Source: Streptomyces sp. NBC_00247
GTDB lineage: Bacteria; Actinomycetota; Actinomycetes; Streptomycetales; Streptomycetaceae
Direction of reading: 5' to 3'
DNA length: 64,000 nt
Assembly (NCBI RefSeq): GCF_036188265.1
Contig: NZ_CP108093.1
Span: forward strand, 1,302,001-1,366,000
The translations under genes were made by a program, and so were the position numbers. Positions 1-9,333 of this stretch are shown in pieces (position 1 is the first letter of the stretch; each line of letters begins with the position of its first letter). The notes beneath the pieces are model-generated. The model was not told where the DNA came from. It did not search any database and worked only from the letters and a program-made list of their open reading frames with translations.

Positions 1-53
1 CGAGTGCATGGCCATGCCCCGCGCGCAGCGACGCGCGACGGACCCGCGACGGC

Positions 54-746
54 TCAGCCGCGCTCGAACCGGTAGCCCATTCCCGGCTCGGTGACGAAAT
101 GCCGGGGGTGCGAGGGGTCGGCCTCCAGCTTGCGGCGGAGCTGGGCCATGTAGACCCGGAGGTAGTTGGTCTCCGTGCCGTAGGAGGGGCCCCAGACCTC
201 CTGGAGGAGCTGCTTCTGGCTGACCAGCCGGCCGCTGTTGCGGACCAGGACCTCCAGCAGGTGCCACTCGGTGGGGGTGAGGCGGACGTCACGGCCCTCA
301 CGGTGGACCTTCTTGGCCGCCAGGTCGACGGTGAACCCCTCGGTCTCGACGATCACCACGTCATCGGCGGCGTCCGGGCCGACCGGCTCCGCCCGGCGGA
401 CCGAAGCCCGCAGCCGGGCGAGCAGCTCGTCCATGCCGAAGGGCTTGGTCACGTAGTCGTCGGCGCCCGCGTCGAGCGCCTCCACCTTCTCGTCGGAGGT
501 GTGCCGGGCGGAGAGGACCAGGATCGGCACCCGGGTCCAGCCCCGGAGTCCCCTGATGACCTCGACGCCGTCCATGTCGGGCAGCCCGAGGTCCAGCACC
601 ACCACGTCGGGGTGGCGGGCGGCGGCGAGCTGGAGGGCCGTGGCCCCGTCGGGCGCGGCGTCGACCTCGTACTTCCGTGCCTTCAGGTTGATCACGAGGG
701 CGCGTACGATCTGCGGCTCGTCGTCGACCACAAGCACCCGGGTCAT
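54..746 (-). CDS. kdpE: KdpE, OmpR-family response regulator of potassium uptake
   Basis: Cytoplasmic DNA-binding response regulator, partner of the KdpD kinase encoded just upstream, expected to activate the kdp operon at low K+. The 230-residue product has a receiver domain at about residues 1-120, with the acidic pocket DDE near the start, phosphoacceptor Asp in VVLDLGLPD and Lys in YVTKPF. A winged-helix output domain follows (LTPTEWHLLEVLVRN, then TNYLRVYMAQLRRKL). I start at the ATG at 746 because the protein then begins with the canonical MTRVLVVDDE; the open frame runs further upstream but that part has no family match. It follows kdpD by 106 bp. Kdp assignment is secure from the neighbourhood. 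Confidence 0.95.
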   Translation of the reverse strand: MTRVLVVDDEPQIVRALVINLKARKYEVDAAPDGATALQLAAARHPDVVVLDLGLPDMDGVEVIRGLRGWTRVPILVLSARHTSDEKVEALDAGADDYVTKPFGMDELLARLRASVRRAEPVGPDAADDVVIVETEGFTVDLAAKKVHREGRDVRLTPTEWHLLEVLVRNSGRLVSQKQLLQEVWGPSYGTETNYLRVYMAQLRRKLEADPSHPRHFVTEPGMGYRFERG

Positions 747-852
747 CGCGGTCCTGCCTTTCTGCTGCTGTACGGAGAAGAGATTCTGCTGCACCCGGAT
801 GTCGGGGGTGTGACGGCCTCGGGCGTGCTGTTCGCCCCCCGCCGTCACGGCG

Positions 853-3396
853 TCACGAGGTGACCTGCGGGGACAGGTCGGGGCTGGCGGGTACGTGGTC
901 GGCCGCCGTCTTGAGCGTGAGCACCATGGTCATGCCGCCGCCGGGGGTGTCCTCCGCGTCGAGGGTGCCGCCCATCGATTCGGCGAACCCCCGGGCGACG
1001 GCCAGGCCGAGGCCGACCCCGGCACCGCGCGGGGCGTCGCCGTACCGCTGGAACGGCTCGAAGATCCGCCGCTTGCCCTCGTCGGGGACGCCGGGACCCC
1101 GGTCGGATACCCGGAGCTCGACGCGGTCGCCCAGCGTGCTGGCGGCCACGGTGACGGGCGTGCCGTCCGGACTGTACTTGACGGCGTTCTCCACGACGTT
1201 GGCCACGGTCCGCTCCAGCAGACCGGGGTCGACGGCGACCATCGGCAGGGTCTCCGGGATGTCGAGCTCGACGCTGCCTTCGGGTACGCCTCCGAGCGCC
1301 ATCGGGACGACCTCGTCGAGGTCGATCTCACGGATCAGCGGGGTGACGGTCCCGGTCTGGAGGCGCGACATGTCGAGCAGGTTGCCGACCAGGTGGTCCA
1401 GGCGGTCGGCGCCGTTCTCTATGCCTTCGAGGAGTTCGGCCTCGTCGTCCTCGGACCAGGCGACGTCGTCGGAGCGCAGCGAGCTGACGGCCGCCTTGAT
1501 GGCGGCGAGCGGGGTGCGCAGGTCGTGGCTGACGGCGGCCAGCAGGGCGGTCCTGATGCGGTTGCCCTCGGCGAGCCTGCGGGCCTTCTCGGCCTCGCCG
1601 ACCAGGCGCTGGCGGTCCAGTACGACGGCCGCCTGCGCGGCGAACGCGCCGAGCACCCGGCGGTCCTCGGCGGGCAGCACCCGGCCGGAGAGCGCGAGCG
1701 CCATGTGGTCGCCGACCGGCATGTCCACGTCGGCGTCGTCGGGCCGGGTCACCGGGCTGGGCCCGACCGATCCCGCGCAGGTCCACGGTTCGACGTCGTT
1801 CTGCCGTTCCAGCAGGGCGACGGACTCCATGGCGAAGGTCTCGCGGACCCGTTCCAGCAGGGCGTCCAGGGTGGTCTCGCCGCGCAGCACGCTGCCGGCC
1901 AGGAAGGAGAGGATCTCCGACTCCGCGCGCAGTCGTGCGGCCTGGTGGGTACGTCTCGCCGCGAGGTCGACCACGGAGGCGACCGACACCGCCACCGCGA
2001 AGAAGATCACGATGGCGACGATGTTCTCCGGGTCCTGCACGGTCAGGGTGTGGGTCGGTGGGGTGAACCAGTAGTTCAGCAGCAGGGACCCGGCGGCGGC
2101 GGACGCGAGTGCCGGCAGCAGGCCGCCGAGCAGGGCGGCGGCCACCGTCAGGAAGAGGAAGAGCAGGACGTCGTTGGCGAGCCCGGGGCCGTCCTCCATG
2201 CTGCGCAGGAGTACGGAGAGGAGGGCGGGACCGCCGACGCCGACCAGCCAGCCCCAGATGATCCGGGCGCGCCCGAGCCGGGCGCCCCGGGCGATGGGCA
2301 GTCCTCTGCCCTTGGCGACCTCGTCGTGGGTGACGATGTGGACGTCGAGGTCGGTCCCGGACTCGCGGGCGACGGTGGCGCCCACGCCGGGGCCGTAGAT
2401 GTACTGCCAGGTCTTGCGGCGGCTGGAGCCGAGGACGATCTGGGTGGCGTTGACCCCGCGCGCGAAGGCGAGGAGGGCGGCCGGGATGTCGTCGCCGATG
2501 ACGTGGTGGAAGGTCCCGCCCAGGTCCTCTACGAGGGTCCGCTGGACGGTGAGCTCCTTGGGCGAGGCCGAGGTGAGGCCGTCGCTGCGGGCTATGTAGA
2601 CGGCGAGGATCTCGCTGCCGGAGCCCTTCGCGGCCATCCGGGAGGCGCGGCGGATGAGGGTGCGGCCCTCGGGCCCGCCGGTGAGGCCCACGACGATGCG
2701 CTCGCGGGCCTGCCAGGTGGAGCTGATGTTGTGCTCGCCCCGGTACTGCTGGAGGTACTCGTCCACCCGGTCGGCGACCCAGAGCAGGGCCAGCTCGCGC
2801 AGGGCGGTGAGGTTGCCGGGGCGGAAGTAGTTGGAGAGGGCCGCGTCGAGCTTGTCGGGCTTGTAGATGTTGCCGTGGGCCATGCGGCGGCGCAGCGCCT
2901 GGGGCGACATGTCGACCAGTTCGATCTGGTCGGCGCGGCGGACGACCTCATCGGGGACGGTCTCGCGCTGCCGGACGCCGGTTATCGACTCGACCACGTC
3001 GCCGAGCGACTCCAGGTGCTGGATGTTGACGGTCGAGACGACGTCGATGCCGGCCTGGAGGAGTTCCTCGACGTCCTGCCAGCGTTTGGCGTTGCGGGCG
3101 CCGGGGACGTTGGTGTGGGCGAGCTCGTCCACGAGGGCGACCTGGGGGGCCCGCTCCAGTACGGCGTCCACGTCCATCTCGGTGAAGACCGCCGAGCGGT
3201 ACTCGATCTCGCGCCGCCGGATCTGTTCGAGGCCGTGCAGCATCACCTCGGTACGGGGCCGGTCGTGGTGCTCGACGAAGGCGACGACGCAGTCGGTGCC
3301 CCGTTCGATGCGCCGGTGGGCCTCCGAGAGCATGGCGTAGGTCTTGCCGACGCCGGGTGCCGCCCCCAGGTAGATACGAAGCTTGCCGCGTGCCAT
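853..3396 (-). CDS. kdpD: KdpD, membrane sensor histidine kinase for K+/turgor
   Basis: Sensor kinase of about 847 residues, partner of KdpE. The N-terminal KdpD domain carries a Walker A motif (GAAPGVGKT, about residues 11-19) and a Walker B-like ALVDELAHTN. A universal-stress-like domain follows (about 250-370), then four closely spaced membrane segments (about 400-500), a GAF-like region, the H-box SHDLRTPLAA and a HATPase domain (NVVENAVKYSP, DRGPGVPDEG, GVGLGLAV). The start at 3396 (MARGKLRIYLG) matches the family N-terminus; the frame is open about 26 codons further upstream. Although co-directional with kdpFABC, it is separated from kdpC by 221 bp holding a strong hairpin, so it may have its own promoter. 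Confidence 0.95.
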   Translation of the reverse strand: MARGKLRIYLGAAPGVGKTYAMLSEAHRRIERGTDCVVAFVEHHDRPRTEVMLHGLEQIRRREIEYRSAVFTEMDVDAVLERAPQVALVDELAHTNVPGARNAKRWQDVEELLQAGIDVVSTVNIQHLESLGDVVESITGVRQRETVPDEVVRRADQIELVDMSPQALRRRMAHGNIYKPDKLDAALSNYFRPGNLTALRELALLWVADRVDEYLQQYRGEHNISSTWQARERIVVGLTGGPEGRTLIRRASRMAAKGSGSEILAVYIARSDGLTSASPKELTVQRTLVEDLGGTFHHVIGDDIPAALLAFARGVNATQIVLGSSRRKTWQYIYGPGVGATVARESGTDLDVHIVTHDEVAKGRGLPIARGARLGRARIIWGWLVGVGGPALLSVLLRSMEDGPGLANDVLLFLFLTVAAALLGGLLPALASAAAGSLLLNYWFTPPTHTLTVQDPENIVAIVIFFAVAVSVASVVDLAARRTHQAARLRAESEILSFLAGSVLRGETTLDALLERVRETFAMESVALLERQNDVEPWTCAGSVGPSPVTRPDDADVDMPVGDHMALALSGRVLPAEDRRVLGAFAAQAAVVLDRQRLVGEAEKARRLAEGNRIRTALLAAVSHDLRTPLAAIKAAVSSLRSDDVAWSEDDEAELLEGIENGADRLDHLVGNLLDMSRLQTGTVTPLIREIDLDEVVPMALGGVPEGSVELDIPETLPMVAVDPGLLERTVANVVENAVKYSPDGTPVTVAASTLGDRVELRVSDRGPGVPDEGKRRIFEPFQRYGDAPRGAGVGLGLAVARGFAESMGGTLDAEDTPGGGMTMVLTLKTAADHVPASPDLSPQVTS

Positions 3397-3528
3397 GGCC
3401 CCATTGTCTTCTCTTGCGCGGGCTGCGGCCCGTGCGGCAGCCACTGACGACGCTACTCCCGGAGATCCGGGCATTTCGGATGGCGGTCGGACCGGGTGTC
3501 CGTATTGACGGAACCCTGATGCGGGACG

Positions 3529-3576
3529 CCGCGTGTCCCGTCCGGCCCGGGGAGGAGGGCCGGGCGGGACACGCGG
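3529..3576 (-). terminator. Hairpin between kdpC and kdpD
   Basis: Long near-perfect inverted repeat. The left arm is CCGCGTGTCCCG followed by CCGGCCC, the right arm is the complement with one bulged base, and the loop is about 8 nt. It lies just downstream of the kdpC stop (leftward transcription) and could terminate or attenuate kdpFABC transcription before kdpDE. Confidence 0.6.
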
Positions 3577-3617
3577 CGGTTCCGGGGGCTCCGCCGTGCC
3601 CCGGAGCGCTGACCGTG

Positions 3618-4286
3618 TCAGCCCGCGTCGACCAGTTCCTTCAGCGCGACGTTCAGCCGGAGGACGTTGACGCGGGGTTCACCGATGAATCCGATGATGC
3701 GTCCGCTGGTGTTGTCGTCGACGAGCTTGCTCACCCGGTCCACCGGGAGGTGGTTCTTCTCGGCGACCCGGCGGATCTGGATCTCCGCGTACTCCGGGGA
3801 GATGTCGGGGTCGAGGCCGGAGCCGGAGGAGGTGACGGCGTCGGCCGGCACGTCCTCGGGGTCGACCGGGTGGCCGGGCACGGAGTTGTCCTCGACCACG
3901 GCCGCCTTGGCGGCGGTGACCCAGTCGATCAGGTCCTTGTTGTCGCCGGAGCGGTTGGTCGCCCCGGAGAGGATGAGCTTGTACTGGGTGTTGACGCTGT
4001 TGCTGCCGAGACCGTTGGTGGGGCGGGGCTGGAACCACTTGAGGTCCGGGTCCGCCGTGTCCTGGCCGTCCTTGAGCGGCAGGTCGTAGCGCTGGCCGAT
4101 CAGCTCGGAGCCGACGACCTTGCCGTCGCTGCTGACCTCGGAGCCGTTGGCCTTGTGGGAGAAGAGCGCCTGGGCGACACCGGTGACCGCGAGCGGGTAG
4201 ATGACGCCGCAGACCAGGGTGAGGACGAGCAGGGCCCTCAGACCGGCCAGCAGCAGCCGGGTCGTGTTTCCTACGGAGGTGTTCAT
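3618..4286 (-). CDS. kdpC: KdpC, K+-transporting ATPase subunit C
   Basis: Small subunit of the KdpFABC high-affinity K+ pump; stabilises the complex and helps couple KdpA and KdpB. The product is 222 residues with one N-terminal membrane anchor (about 9-33, LLLAGLRALLVLTLVCGVIYPL) and an extracytoplasmic domain holding family hallmarks such as WFQPRPT, DLIDWVTAAKA, PDAVTSSGSGLDP-like and ISPEYAEIQI. The ATG at 4286 gives the expected anchor. It begins 5 bp after the kdpB stop, so co-translation is likely. Confidence 0.95.
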   Translation of the reverse strand: MNTSVGNTTRLLLAGLRALLVLTLVCGVIYPLAVTGVAQALFSHKANGSEVSSDGKVVGSELIGQRYDLPLKDGQDTADPDLKWFQPRPTNGLGSNSVNTQYKLILSGATNRSGDNKDLIDWVTAAKAAVVEDNSVPGHPVDPEDVPADAVTSSGSGLDPDISPEYAEIQIRRVAEKNHLPVDRVSKLVDDNTSGRIIGFIGEPRVNVLRLNVALKELVDAG

Positions 4287-4291
4287 GCCGA

Positions 4292-6391
4292 TCAGCCGAT
4301 TCCGGGGATGAGGGAGATGATCAGGTCGATGATCTTGATGCCGATGAACGGGGCGACCAGGCCGCCGAGACCGTAGATCCCGAGGTTGCGCCGGAGCATG
4401 CTGTCCGCGCCGGCCGGCCGGTAGCGGACGCCCTTGAGAGCGAGCGGTACGAGCGCGACGATGATCAGCGCGTTGAAGACGACGGCGGACAGGATCGCGG
4501 ACTGCGGGGAGTCGAGCCGCATGATGTTGAGCTTGTCCAGGCCCGGGTAGACCACCGCGAACATCGCCGGGATGATCGCGAAGTACTTCGCGACGTCGTT
4601 GGCGATCGAGAACGTGGTGAGCGCGCCACGGGTGATCAGGAGCTGCTTGCCGATCGCGACGATCTCGATCAGCTTGGTGGGGTTGGAGTCCAGGTCCACC
4701 ATGTTCCCGGCCTCCTTGGCGGCCGAGGTGCCCGTGTTCATCGCCACGCCGACGTCGGCCTGGGCCAGGGCGGGGGCGTCGTTCGTACCGTCGCCGGTCA
4801 TCGCGACGAGCTTGCCGCCCGCCTGCTCCCGCTTGATGAGGGCCATCTTGTCCTCGGGCGTCGCCTCGGCGAGGAAGTCGTCGACCCCCGCCTCCTCGGC
4901 GATGGCCTTGGCGGTCAGCGGGTTGTCGCCGGTGATCATCACCGTGCGGATGCCCATCCGGCGCAGCTCGTCGAACCGCTCCCGCATCCCCTCCTTGACG
5001 ACGTCCTTGAGGTGGACGACACCCAGGACCCGGGCGCCGTCGGCGTCGTCGACCGCCACGAGGAGCGGGGTGCCGCCGGCCTCGGAGATCCGGTCCGTCA
5101 GCGTCTGGGCGTCGTCCGCGACGGTGCCGCCGCGCTCCTTCACCCAGGCCACCACCGAGCCGGTCGCGCCCTTGCGGACGCAGCGGCCGTCCACGTCCAC
5201 GCCCGACATGCGGGTCTGGGCGGTGAACTCGACCCATACGGCGTGCGCCAGCTCACCGCGGTGGCGCTCGCGCAGCCCGTACTTCCCCTTGGCGAGGACC
5301 ACGATCGAGCGGCCCTCGGGGGTCTCGTCGGCGAGCGAGGAGAGCTGGGCGGCGTCCGCGAGTTCCGCCTCCGTCGTGCCCCTGACCGGGAGGAACTCGG
5401 CGGCCTGGCGGTTGCCGAGCGTGATGGTGCCGGTCTTGTCGAGCAGCAGCGTGGACACGTCACCGGCCGCCTCGACGGCCCGGCCGGACATGGCCAGCAC
5501 GTTGCGCTGCACCAGCCGGTCCATGCCGGCGATACCGATCGCCGAGAGCAGCGCCCCGATCGTCGTCGGGATCAGGCAGACCAGCAACGCGGCCAGCACG
5601 ATCATCGACTGCTTGCTGCCCGCGTAGACCGCGAACGGCTGGAGGGTCACCACGGCGAGCATGAAGACGATCGTGAGCGACGCCAGCAGGATGTTCAGCG
5701 CGATCTCGTTCGGCGTCTTCTGCCGCGCCGCGCCCTCGACCAGGCTGATCATCCGGTCGATGAAGGTCTCGCCCGGCTTGGTGGTGATCTTGATGACGAC
5801 GCGGTCGGACAGGACCTTCGTGCCACCGGTGACGGCACTGCGGTCACCGCCGGACTCACGGATCACCGGGGCGGACTCGCCCGTGATCGCGGACTCGTCC
5901 ACCGACGCCACACCCTCCACGACGTCACCGTCGCCGGGGATGACGTCCCCGGCCTCGCAGACGACCAGGTCGCCGATGCGCAGTTCGGTGCCGGGGACGC
6001 TCTCCTCGCGCGAGCCGTTCAGCCGGCGGGCGACCGTGTCGGTCTTGGCCTTGCGCAGCGTGTCGGCCTGCGCCTTGCCCCGGCCCTCGGCCACCGCCTC
6101 GGCGAGGTTGGCGAAGATCGTCGTCAGCCACAGCCAGAGGGCGATGGCCCAGCCGAACCAGTCGGTGGGGTCGGTGGCCGCGAGCACGGTCGTGAAGACC
6201 GAGCCGACCAGCACCACGAACATGACCGGGGACTTGACCATCACCCGGGGGTCGAGCTTGCGGACCGCCTCCGGGAAGGAGGTGAGCAGCTGCTTCGGGT
6301 CGAAGAATCCTCCGCCGACGCGGGCGGCGGCCGGCTTCGGGTCGGCCGGTCCGTCCCCGTGCGGTGCGGGCGGCTGGGCGAGGGTGGACAT
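4292..6391 (-). CDS. kdpB: KdpB, P-type ATPase catalytic subunit of the K+ pump
   Basis: ATP-hydrolysing subunit of KdpFABC. Seen in about 699 residues: actuator motif ITGESAPV, phosphorylation motif [12 protein letters not shown] (Asp is the phosphoacceptor), [13 protein letters not shown] in the P-domain hinge and several membrane segments. The chosen ATG at 6391 is preceded by a good ribosome site (AGAGGA). An in-frame ATG at 6421 overlaps the kdpA stop as ATGA and also has a GAGGGG upstream, so the protein may be 10 residues longer. The Pro/Ala-rich N-terminus before FFDPKQL is normal for actinobacterial KdpB. Confidence 0.95.
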   Translation of the reverse strand: MSTLAQPPAPHGDGPADPKPAAARVGGGFFDPKQLLTSFPEAVRKLDPRVMVKSPVMFVVLVGSVFTTVLAATDPTDWFGWAIALWLWLTTIFANLAEAVAEGRGKAQADTLRKAKTDTVARRLNGSREESVPGTELRIGDLVVCEAGDVIPGDGDVVEGVASVDESAITGESAPVIRESGGDRSAVTGGTKVLSDRVVIKITTKPGETFIDRMISLVEGAARQKTPNEIALNILLASLTIVFMLAVVTLQPFAVYAGSKQSMIVLAALLVCLIPTTIGALLSAIGIAGMDRLVQRNVLAMSGRAVEAAGDVSTLLLDKTGTITLGNRQAAEFLPVRGTTEAELADAAQLSSLADETPEGRSIVVLAKGKYGLRERHRGELAHAVWVEFTAQTRMSGVDVDGRCVRKGATGSVVAWVKERGGTVADDAQTLTDRISEAGGTPLLVAVDDADGARVLGVVHLKDVVKEGMRERFDELRRMGIRTVMITGDNPLTAKAIAEEAGVDDFLAEATPEDKMALIKREQAGGKLVAMTGDGTNDAPALAQADVGVAMNTGTSAAKEAGNMVDLDSNPTKLIEIVAIGKQLLITRGALTTFSIANDVAKYFAIIPAMFAVVYPGLDKLNIMRLDSPQSAILSAVVFNALIIVALVPLALKGVRYRPAGADSMLRRNLGIYGLGGLVAPFIGIKIIDLIISLIPGIG

Positions 6392-6417
6392 GGTGTCCTC
6401 TTGCGGGGTTCGTGTGG

Positions 6418-8082
6418 TCATGACGCCAGCCCCTCGGCGAGCGGGCCCAGAGCGAGGGCGGGGAAGTAGGTCAGACCGGTGACGATCATGATGGCGCCGA
6501 CCAGCAGCCCGCTGAAGAGCGGCTTGTGGGTGCTGAGGGTGCCGGTGGTCTCCGGTACGGGCTTCTGCTCGGCCAGCGAGCCGGCCAGGGCCAGCACGAA
6601 GACCATCGGGACGAACCGTCCGAGGAGCATCGCGAGCCCGATGGTGGTGTTGAACCACTGGGTGTCGGCGTTGAGCCCCGCGAAGGCGGAGCCGTTGTTG
6701 TTCGCGCCGGAGGTGTAGGCGTACAGGATCTCGGAGAAACCGTGCGCGCCCGTGTTCGTCATGGAGTCGCCCGGGGTGGGCAGCGCCATCGCCACGGCCG
6801 TGAAGCCGAGCACCAGGGCGGGGACGACCAGGATGTAGCAGGCCGCGAGCTTGATCTCGCGGGTACCGATCTTCTTGCCCAGGTACTCCGGCGTGCGCCC
6901 GACCATCAGGCCGGCCAGGAAGACCGCGATGATCGCCATGATCAGCATGCCGTAGAGGCCGGAGCCGACCCCACCGGGCGCGATCTCGCCGAGCTGCATG
7001 CCCAGCATGGTGATGCCGCCGCCGAAGCCGGTGTAGGAGGAGTGGAACGAGTCGACCGCACCGGTGGAGGTGAGCGTGGTGGTGACGGCGAAGATCGAGG
7101 ACCCGGCGACGCCGAATCGATTCTCCTTGCCCTCCATCGCTCCGCCCGCGATGTCGAACGCGGGGCCGTGGTGGGCGAACTCGGTCCACATCATCAGGGC
7201 GATGAAGCCGACCCAGATGGCGGCCATCGTGCCGAGGATCGCGTAGCCCTGCTTGAGCGAGCCGACCATGCGGCCGAAGGTGCGGGTCAGCGCGAAGGGG
7301 ATGACGAGGATCAGGAAGGCTTCGAAGAGGTTGGTGAAGCCGTCGGGGTTCTCGAAGGGGTGGGCGGAGTTGGCGTTGAAGTAACCGCCGCCGTTCGTGC
7401 CCAGCTCCTTGATGACCTCCTGCGAGGCGACCGCACCGCCGTTCCACTGCTGTGAGCCGCCCATGAACTGGCCGACCTCGTGGATGCCGGAGAAGTTCTG
7501 GATCGCGCCGCAGGCGACCAGGATCAGAGCGCCGAGCACCGAGATGGGGAGCAGGATGCGGACCGTGCCGCGCACCAGGTCGGCCCAGAAGTTGCCGAGC
7601 TCACCGGTGCGGGACCGGGCGAAGCCGCGTACGAGAGCCACCGCGACGGCCATGCCGACGGCGGCGGAGACGAAGTTCTGCACCGCGAGGCCGCCGGTCT
7701 GCACGACGTGGCCCATGGCCTGCTCGCCGTAGTACGACTGCCAGTTGGTGTTGGCGACGAAGGACGCCGCCGTGTTGAACGCCTGGTCCGGGTCGATCGC
7801 GACGAAGCCGAGGGAGCCGGGCAGACTGCCCTGCAGCCGCTGGAGGAGGTACAGGAAGAGCAGGCTCACCGCGGAGAACGCGAGGACGCCGCGCAGATAG
7901 GCGGGCCAGCGCATCTGGGTGCCGGGGTCGGCGCCGATGGCCCGGTACATCCACTTCTCGACGCGCACATGCTTGTCGGAGGAGTAGACGCGTGCCATGT
8001 GGTCGCCGAGGGGACGGTGGGCCAGGCCCAGCGCGACGATCAGCGCGAGCACTTGGAGCACACCGGCGAAGAGGGGACTCAT
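6418..8082 (-). CDS. kdpA: KdpA, K+-binding channel-like subunit
   Basis: Membrane subunit that selects and conducts K+ in the KdpFABC complex, related to superfamily K+ transporters. 554 residues, about ten hydrophobic segments and family motifs such as [38 protein letters not shown] and the GLYGM loop. The ATG at 8082 follows the kdpF stop by 6 bp; its ribosome site (GAGAGG) lies inside the last codons of kdpF, implying coupling. Ends 4 bp inside a possible upstream kdpB start. Confidence 0.96.
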   Translation of the reverse strand: MSPLFAGVLQVLALIVALGLAHRPLGDHMARVYSSDKHVRVEKWMYRAIGADPGTQMRWPAYLRGVLAFSAVSLLFLYLLQRLQGSLPGSLGFVAIDPDQAFNTAASFVANTNWQSYYGEQAMGHVVQTGGLAVQNFVSAAVGMAVAVALVRGFARSRTGELGNFWADLVRGTVRILLPISVLGALILVACGAIQNFSGIHEVGQFMGGSQQWNGGAVASQEVIKELGTNGGGYFNANSAHPFENPDGFTNLFEAFLILVIPFALTRTFGRMVGSLKQGYAILGTMAAIWVGFIALMMWTEFAHHGPAFDIAGGAMEGKENRFGVAGSSIFAVTTTLTSTGAVDSFHSSYTGFGGGITMLGMQLGEIAPGGVGSGLYGMLIMAIIAVFLAGLMVGRTPEYLGKKIGTREIKLAACYILVVPALVLGFTAVAMALPTPGDSMTNTGAHGFSEILYAYTSGANNNGSAFAGLNADTQWFNTTIGLAMLLGRFVPMVFVLALAGSLAEQKPVPETTGTLSTHKPLFSGLLVGAIMIVTGLTYFPALALGPLAEGLAS

Positions 8083-8088
8083 GTCGGG

Positions 8089-8178
8089 CTAGAACCTCTC
8101 CGGGTACAGAAGGGCGAGGACGAGGTAGCCCAGCAGGGCGACGGCCACGACGAGGCCGACGATGTTCTCGGCAGTCAC
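8089..8178 (-). CDS. kdpF: KdpF, 29-residue membrane peptide of the K+ pump
   Basis: Single-helix subunit that stabilises KdpFABC. The GTG at 8178 opens a 29-residue peptide: one hydrophobic helix (GLVVAVALLGYLVLALLYP) ending in the family's typical YPERF. The GTG overlaps the stop of the preceding mini-gene as GTGA, so translation is probably coupled. Its size, sequence end and position before kdpA all fit KdpF. Confidence 0.85.
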   Translation of the reverse strand: MTAENIVGLVVAVALLGYLVLALLYPERF

Positions 8179-8258
8179 AGCTTCGCCACCCCCCTGGCGA
8201 TGAGGGCCACCAGCGCGAAGACCGCGATCGTGGTGACGACGAAGGCCACGTCGGCCAT
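8175..8258 (-). CDS. 27-residue single-helix membrane peptide before kdpF
   Basis: Too short for ordinary gene calling but well supported. It has an ATG at 8258, AGGAG 7 bases upstream, and a stop overlapping the kdpF GTG by 4 bp. The peptide is one hydrophobic helix (VTTIAVFALVALIARGV) with an acidic residue near the N-terminus and a Lys near the end, so it should be a membrane micropeptide. I know no functional name. Being the first well-initiated gene of the operon, it could be a second KdpF-like stabiliser of the pump or a device setting kdpF translation. Confidence 0.7.
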   Translation of the reverse strand: MADVAFVVTTIAVFALVALIARGVAKL

Positions 8259-8267
8259 CGTGTGCTC

Positions 8268-8378
8268 CTAGTTGAGGTTCGGTTTCTCGGACCCCCTGAG
8301 CAAACCTCCGGCCAGAGCCTTTCCGGCCGCCGTTGATGTCTTCCATACGTGCGCGGGCACTCCCTTGACGGCGCCCAT
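8268..8378 (-). CDS. Possible 36-residue leader ORF of the kdp operon
   Basis: An ATG at 8378 opens 36 codons with a Lys/Gly/Ala-rich, weakly amphipathic product ending EKPNLN. Its TAG overlaps the AGGAG ribosome site of the next mini-gene, an arrangement suited to translational coupling or attenuation. There is no convincing ribosome site before the ATG. It could be non-coding leader sequence. Confidence 0.3.
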   Translation of the reverse strand: MGAVKGVPAHVWKTSTAAGKALAGGLLRGSEKPNLN

Positions 8379-8482
8379 ACGGCGCCGATACGCGCCCCTG
8401 ACGGCTGCCGGACGCGGCGCGGGAGACACGAGTAAGCGCACGGGGAGAGGCACCAGCGGACGCGGGCCGCGCGGCACGCGGA

Positions 8483-8531
8483 AAGGCCGGTGGGCCGCAC
8501 CCCGGGTGAGGGGGTGCGGCCCACCGGCCTT
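8483..8531 (-). terminator. Strong hairpin terminator after the DUF3710 gene
   Basis: Perfect 21-bp inverted repeat (arms 8483-8503 and 8511-8531) around a 7-nt loop, 31 bp past the stop of the leftward DUF3710 gene and upstream of the kdp promoter region. It should insulate kdp from readthrough. Confidence 0.85.
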
Positions 8532-8561
8532 GAGCGAACCGCGGTCCGTACGGACCGCGCC

Positions 8562-9332
8562 CTAGCGGATCTCGCTGATCTCCGGTCCGCGCTGGAGCTG
8601 GCCCATGCCGCCGGAGAACTTGGAGCTCTCCTGGTCCTCCTGCTGGACACCCTCGGGCACCATCTGGGCGTCGTTGGGGAGCTTGAGGACGATCGGGTCA
8701 CGGGGGGCCATCGGGCCCTCGCCGCGGACGACCACGGTGTCCCGGAAGATCTGCTCCAGGAGTCCGGCGGCCTGCGGCTGCACGGCACCCTGGCCCGAGA
8801 TCACTCCGCGCAGGAACCACCGGGGTCCGTCGACGCCGACGAAGCGCACCAGCTGTACACCGTTCTTCCCGTCGGGAAGCTGTACGGGGACCTGGGCGCG
8901 CAGCTCCCAGCCGAGCGGGCCCTCGACCTCGTCGATGATCCCGCCCTGCTTGGTGATGCCCGAGGCGATCTCCTCGCGGACCTCGCCCCAGATGCCCTCC
9001 TTCTTGGGGGCGGCGAAGGCCTGCAACTGGATCGCGCTGTCGCGCAGCACCACGGTGGCGGCGACGATCGCGTCCCCGGCCACCTCCACCCGGAGTTCCA
9101 TGCCCTCGACTCCGGGCACGAAGACGCCGCCCAGGTCGACCCGGCCCTCGCCGGGCCTGGAGACCTCGGAGACGTCCCAGGGTCCGTCCGGCCGAGGGGC
9201 CGGCGGAAGGTTCGTCCGACGCGCGCTCACCGCGTCGTCGGCGTCATCGAGCTCGTCGGCGACCTGCTCGGTCTCGCGCGCTTCGTCCACCGTGTCCTCG
9301 GCGGAACCACTCTTCTTGCGACGTCCGAACAC
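8562..9332 (-). CDS. DUF3710 family protein
   Basis: 256-residue cytoplasmic protein of unknown function, conserved next to dut in actinobacteria. The N-terminus is a basic FGRRKKSG segment followed by an acidic linker; the core contains WFLRGVISG and the Pro/Leu-rich DPIVLKLP segment typical of the family. I start at the GTG at 9332, which has GGAAGGA 7 bases upstream and lies 1 bp after the dut stop. The operon order thioesterase-dut-DUF3710 suggests linked expression with dUTP metabolism, but the function is inferred from context only. Confidence 0.85.
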   Translation of the reverse strand: MFGRRKKSGSAEDTVDEARETEQVADELDDADDAVSARRTNLPPAPRPDGPWDVSEVSRPGEGRVDLGGVFVPGVEGMELRVEVAGDAIVAATVVLRDSAIQLQAFAAPKKEGIWGEVREEIASGITKQGGIIDEVEGPLGWELRAQVPVQLPDGKNGVQLVRFVGVDGPRWFLRGVISGQGAVQPQAAGLLEQIFRDTVVVRGEGPMAPRDPIVLKLPNDAQMVPEGVQQEDQESSKFSGGMGQLQRGPEISEIR

Positions 9333-9333
9333 G

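Noticed and set aside
895..3447. 850-codon frame antisense to kdpD
   Set aside because: Shadow of the opposite strand in GC-rich DNA; repetitive Gly/Asp/Val/His composition and no domains.
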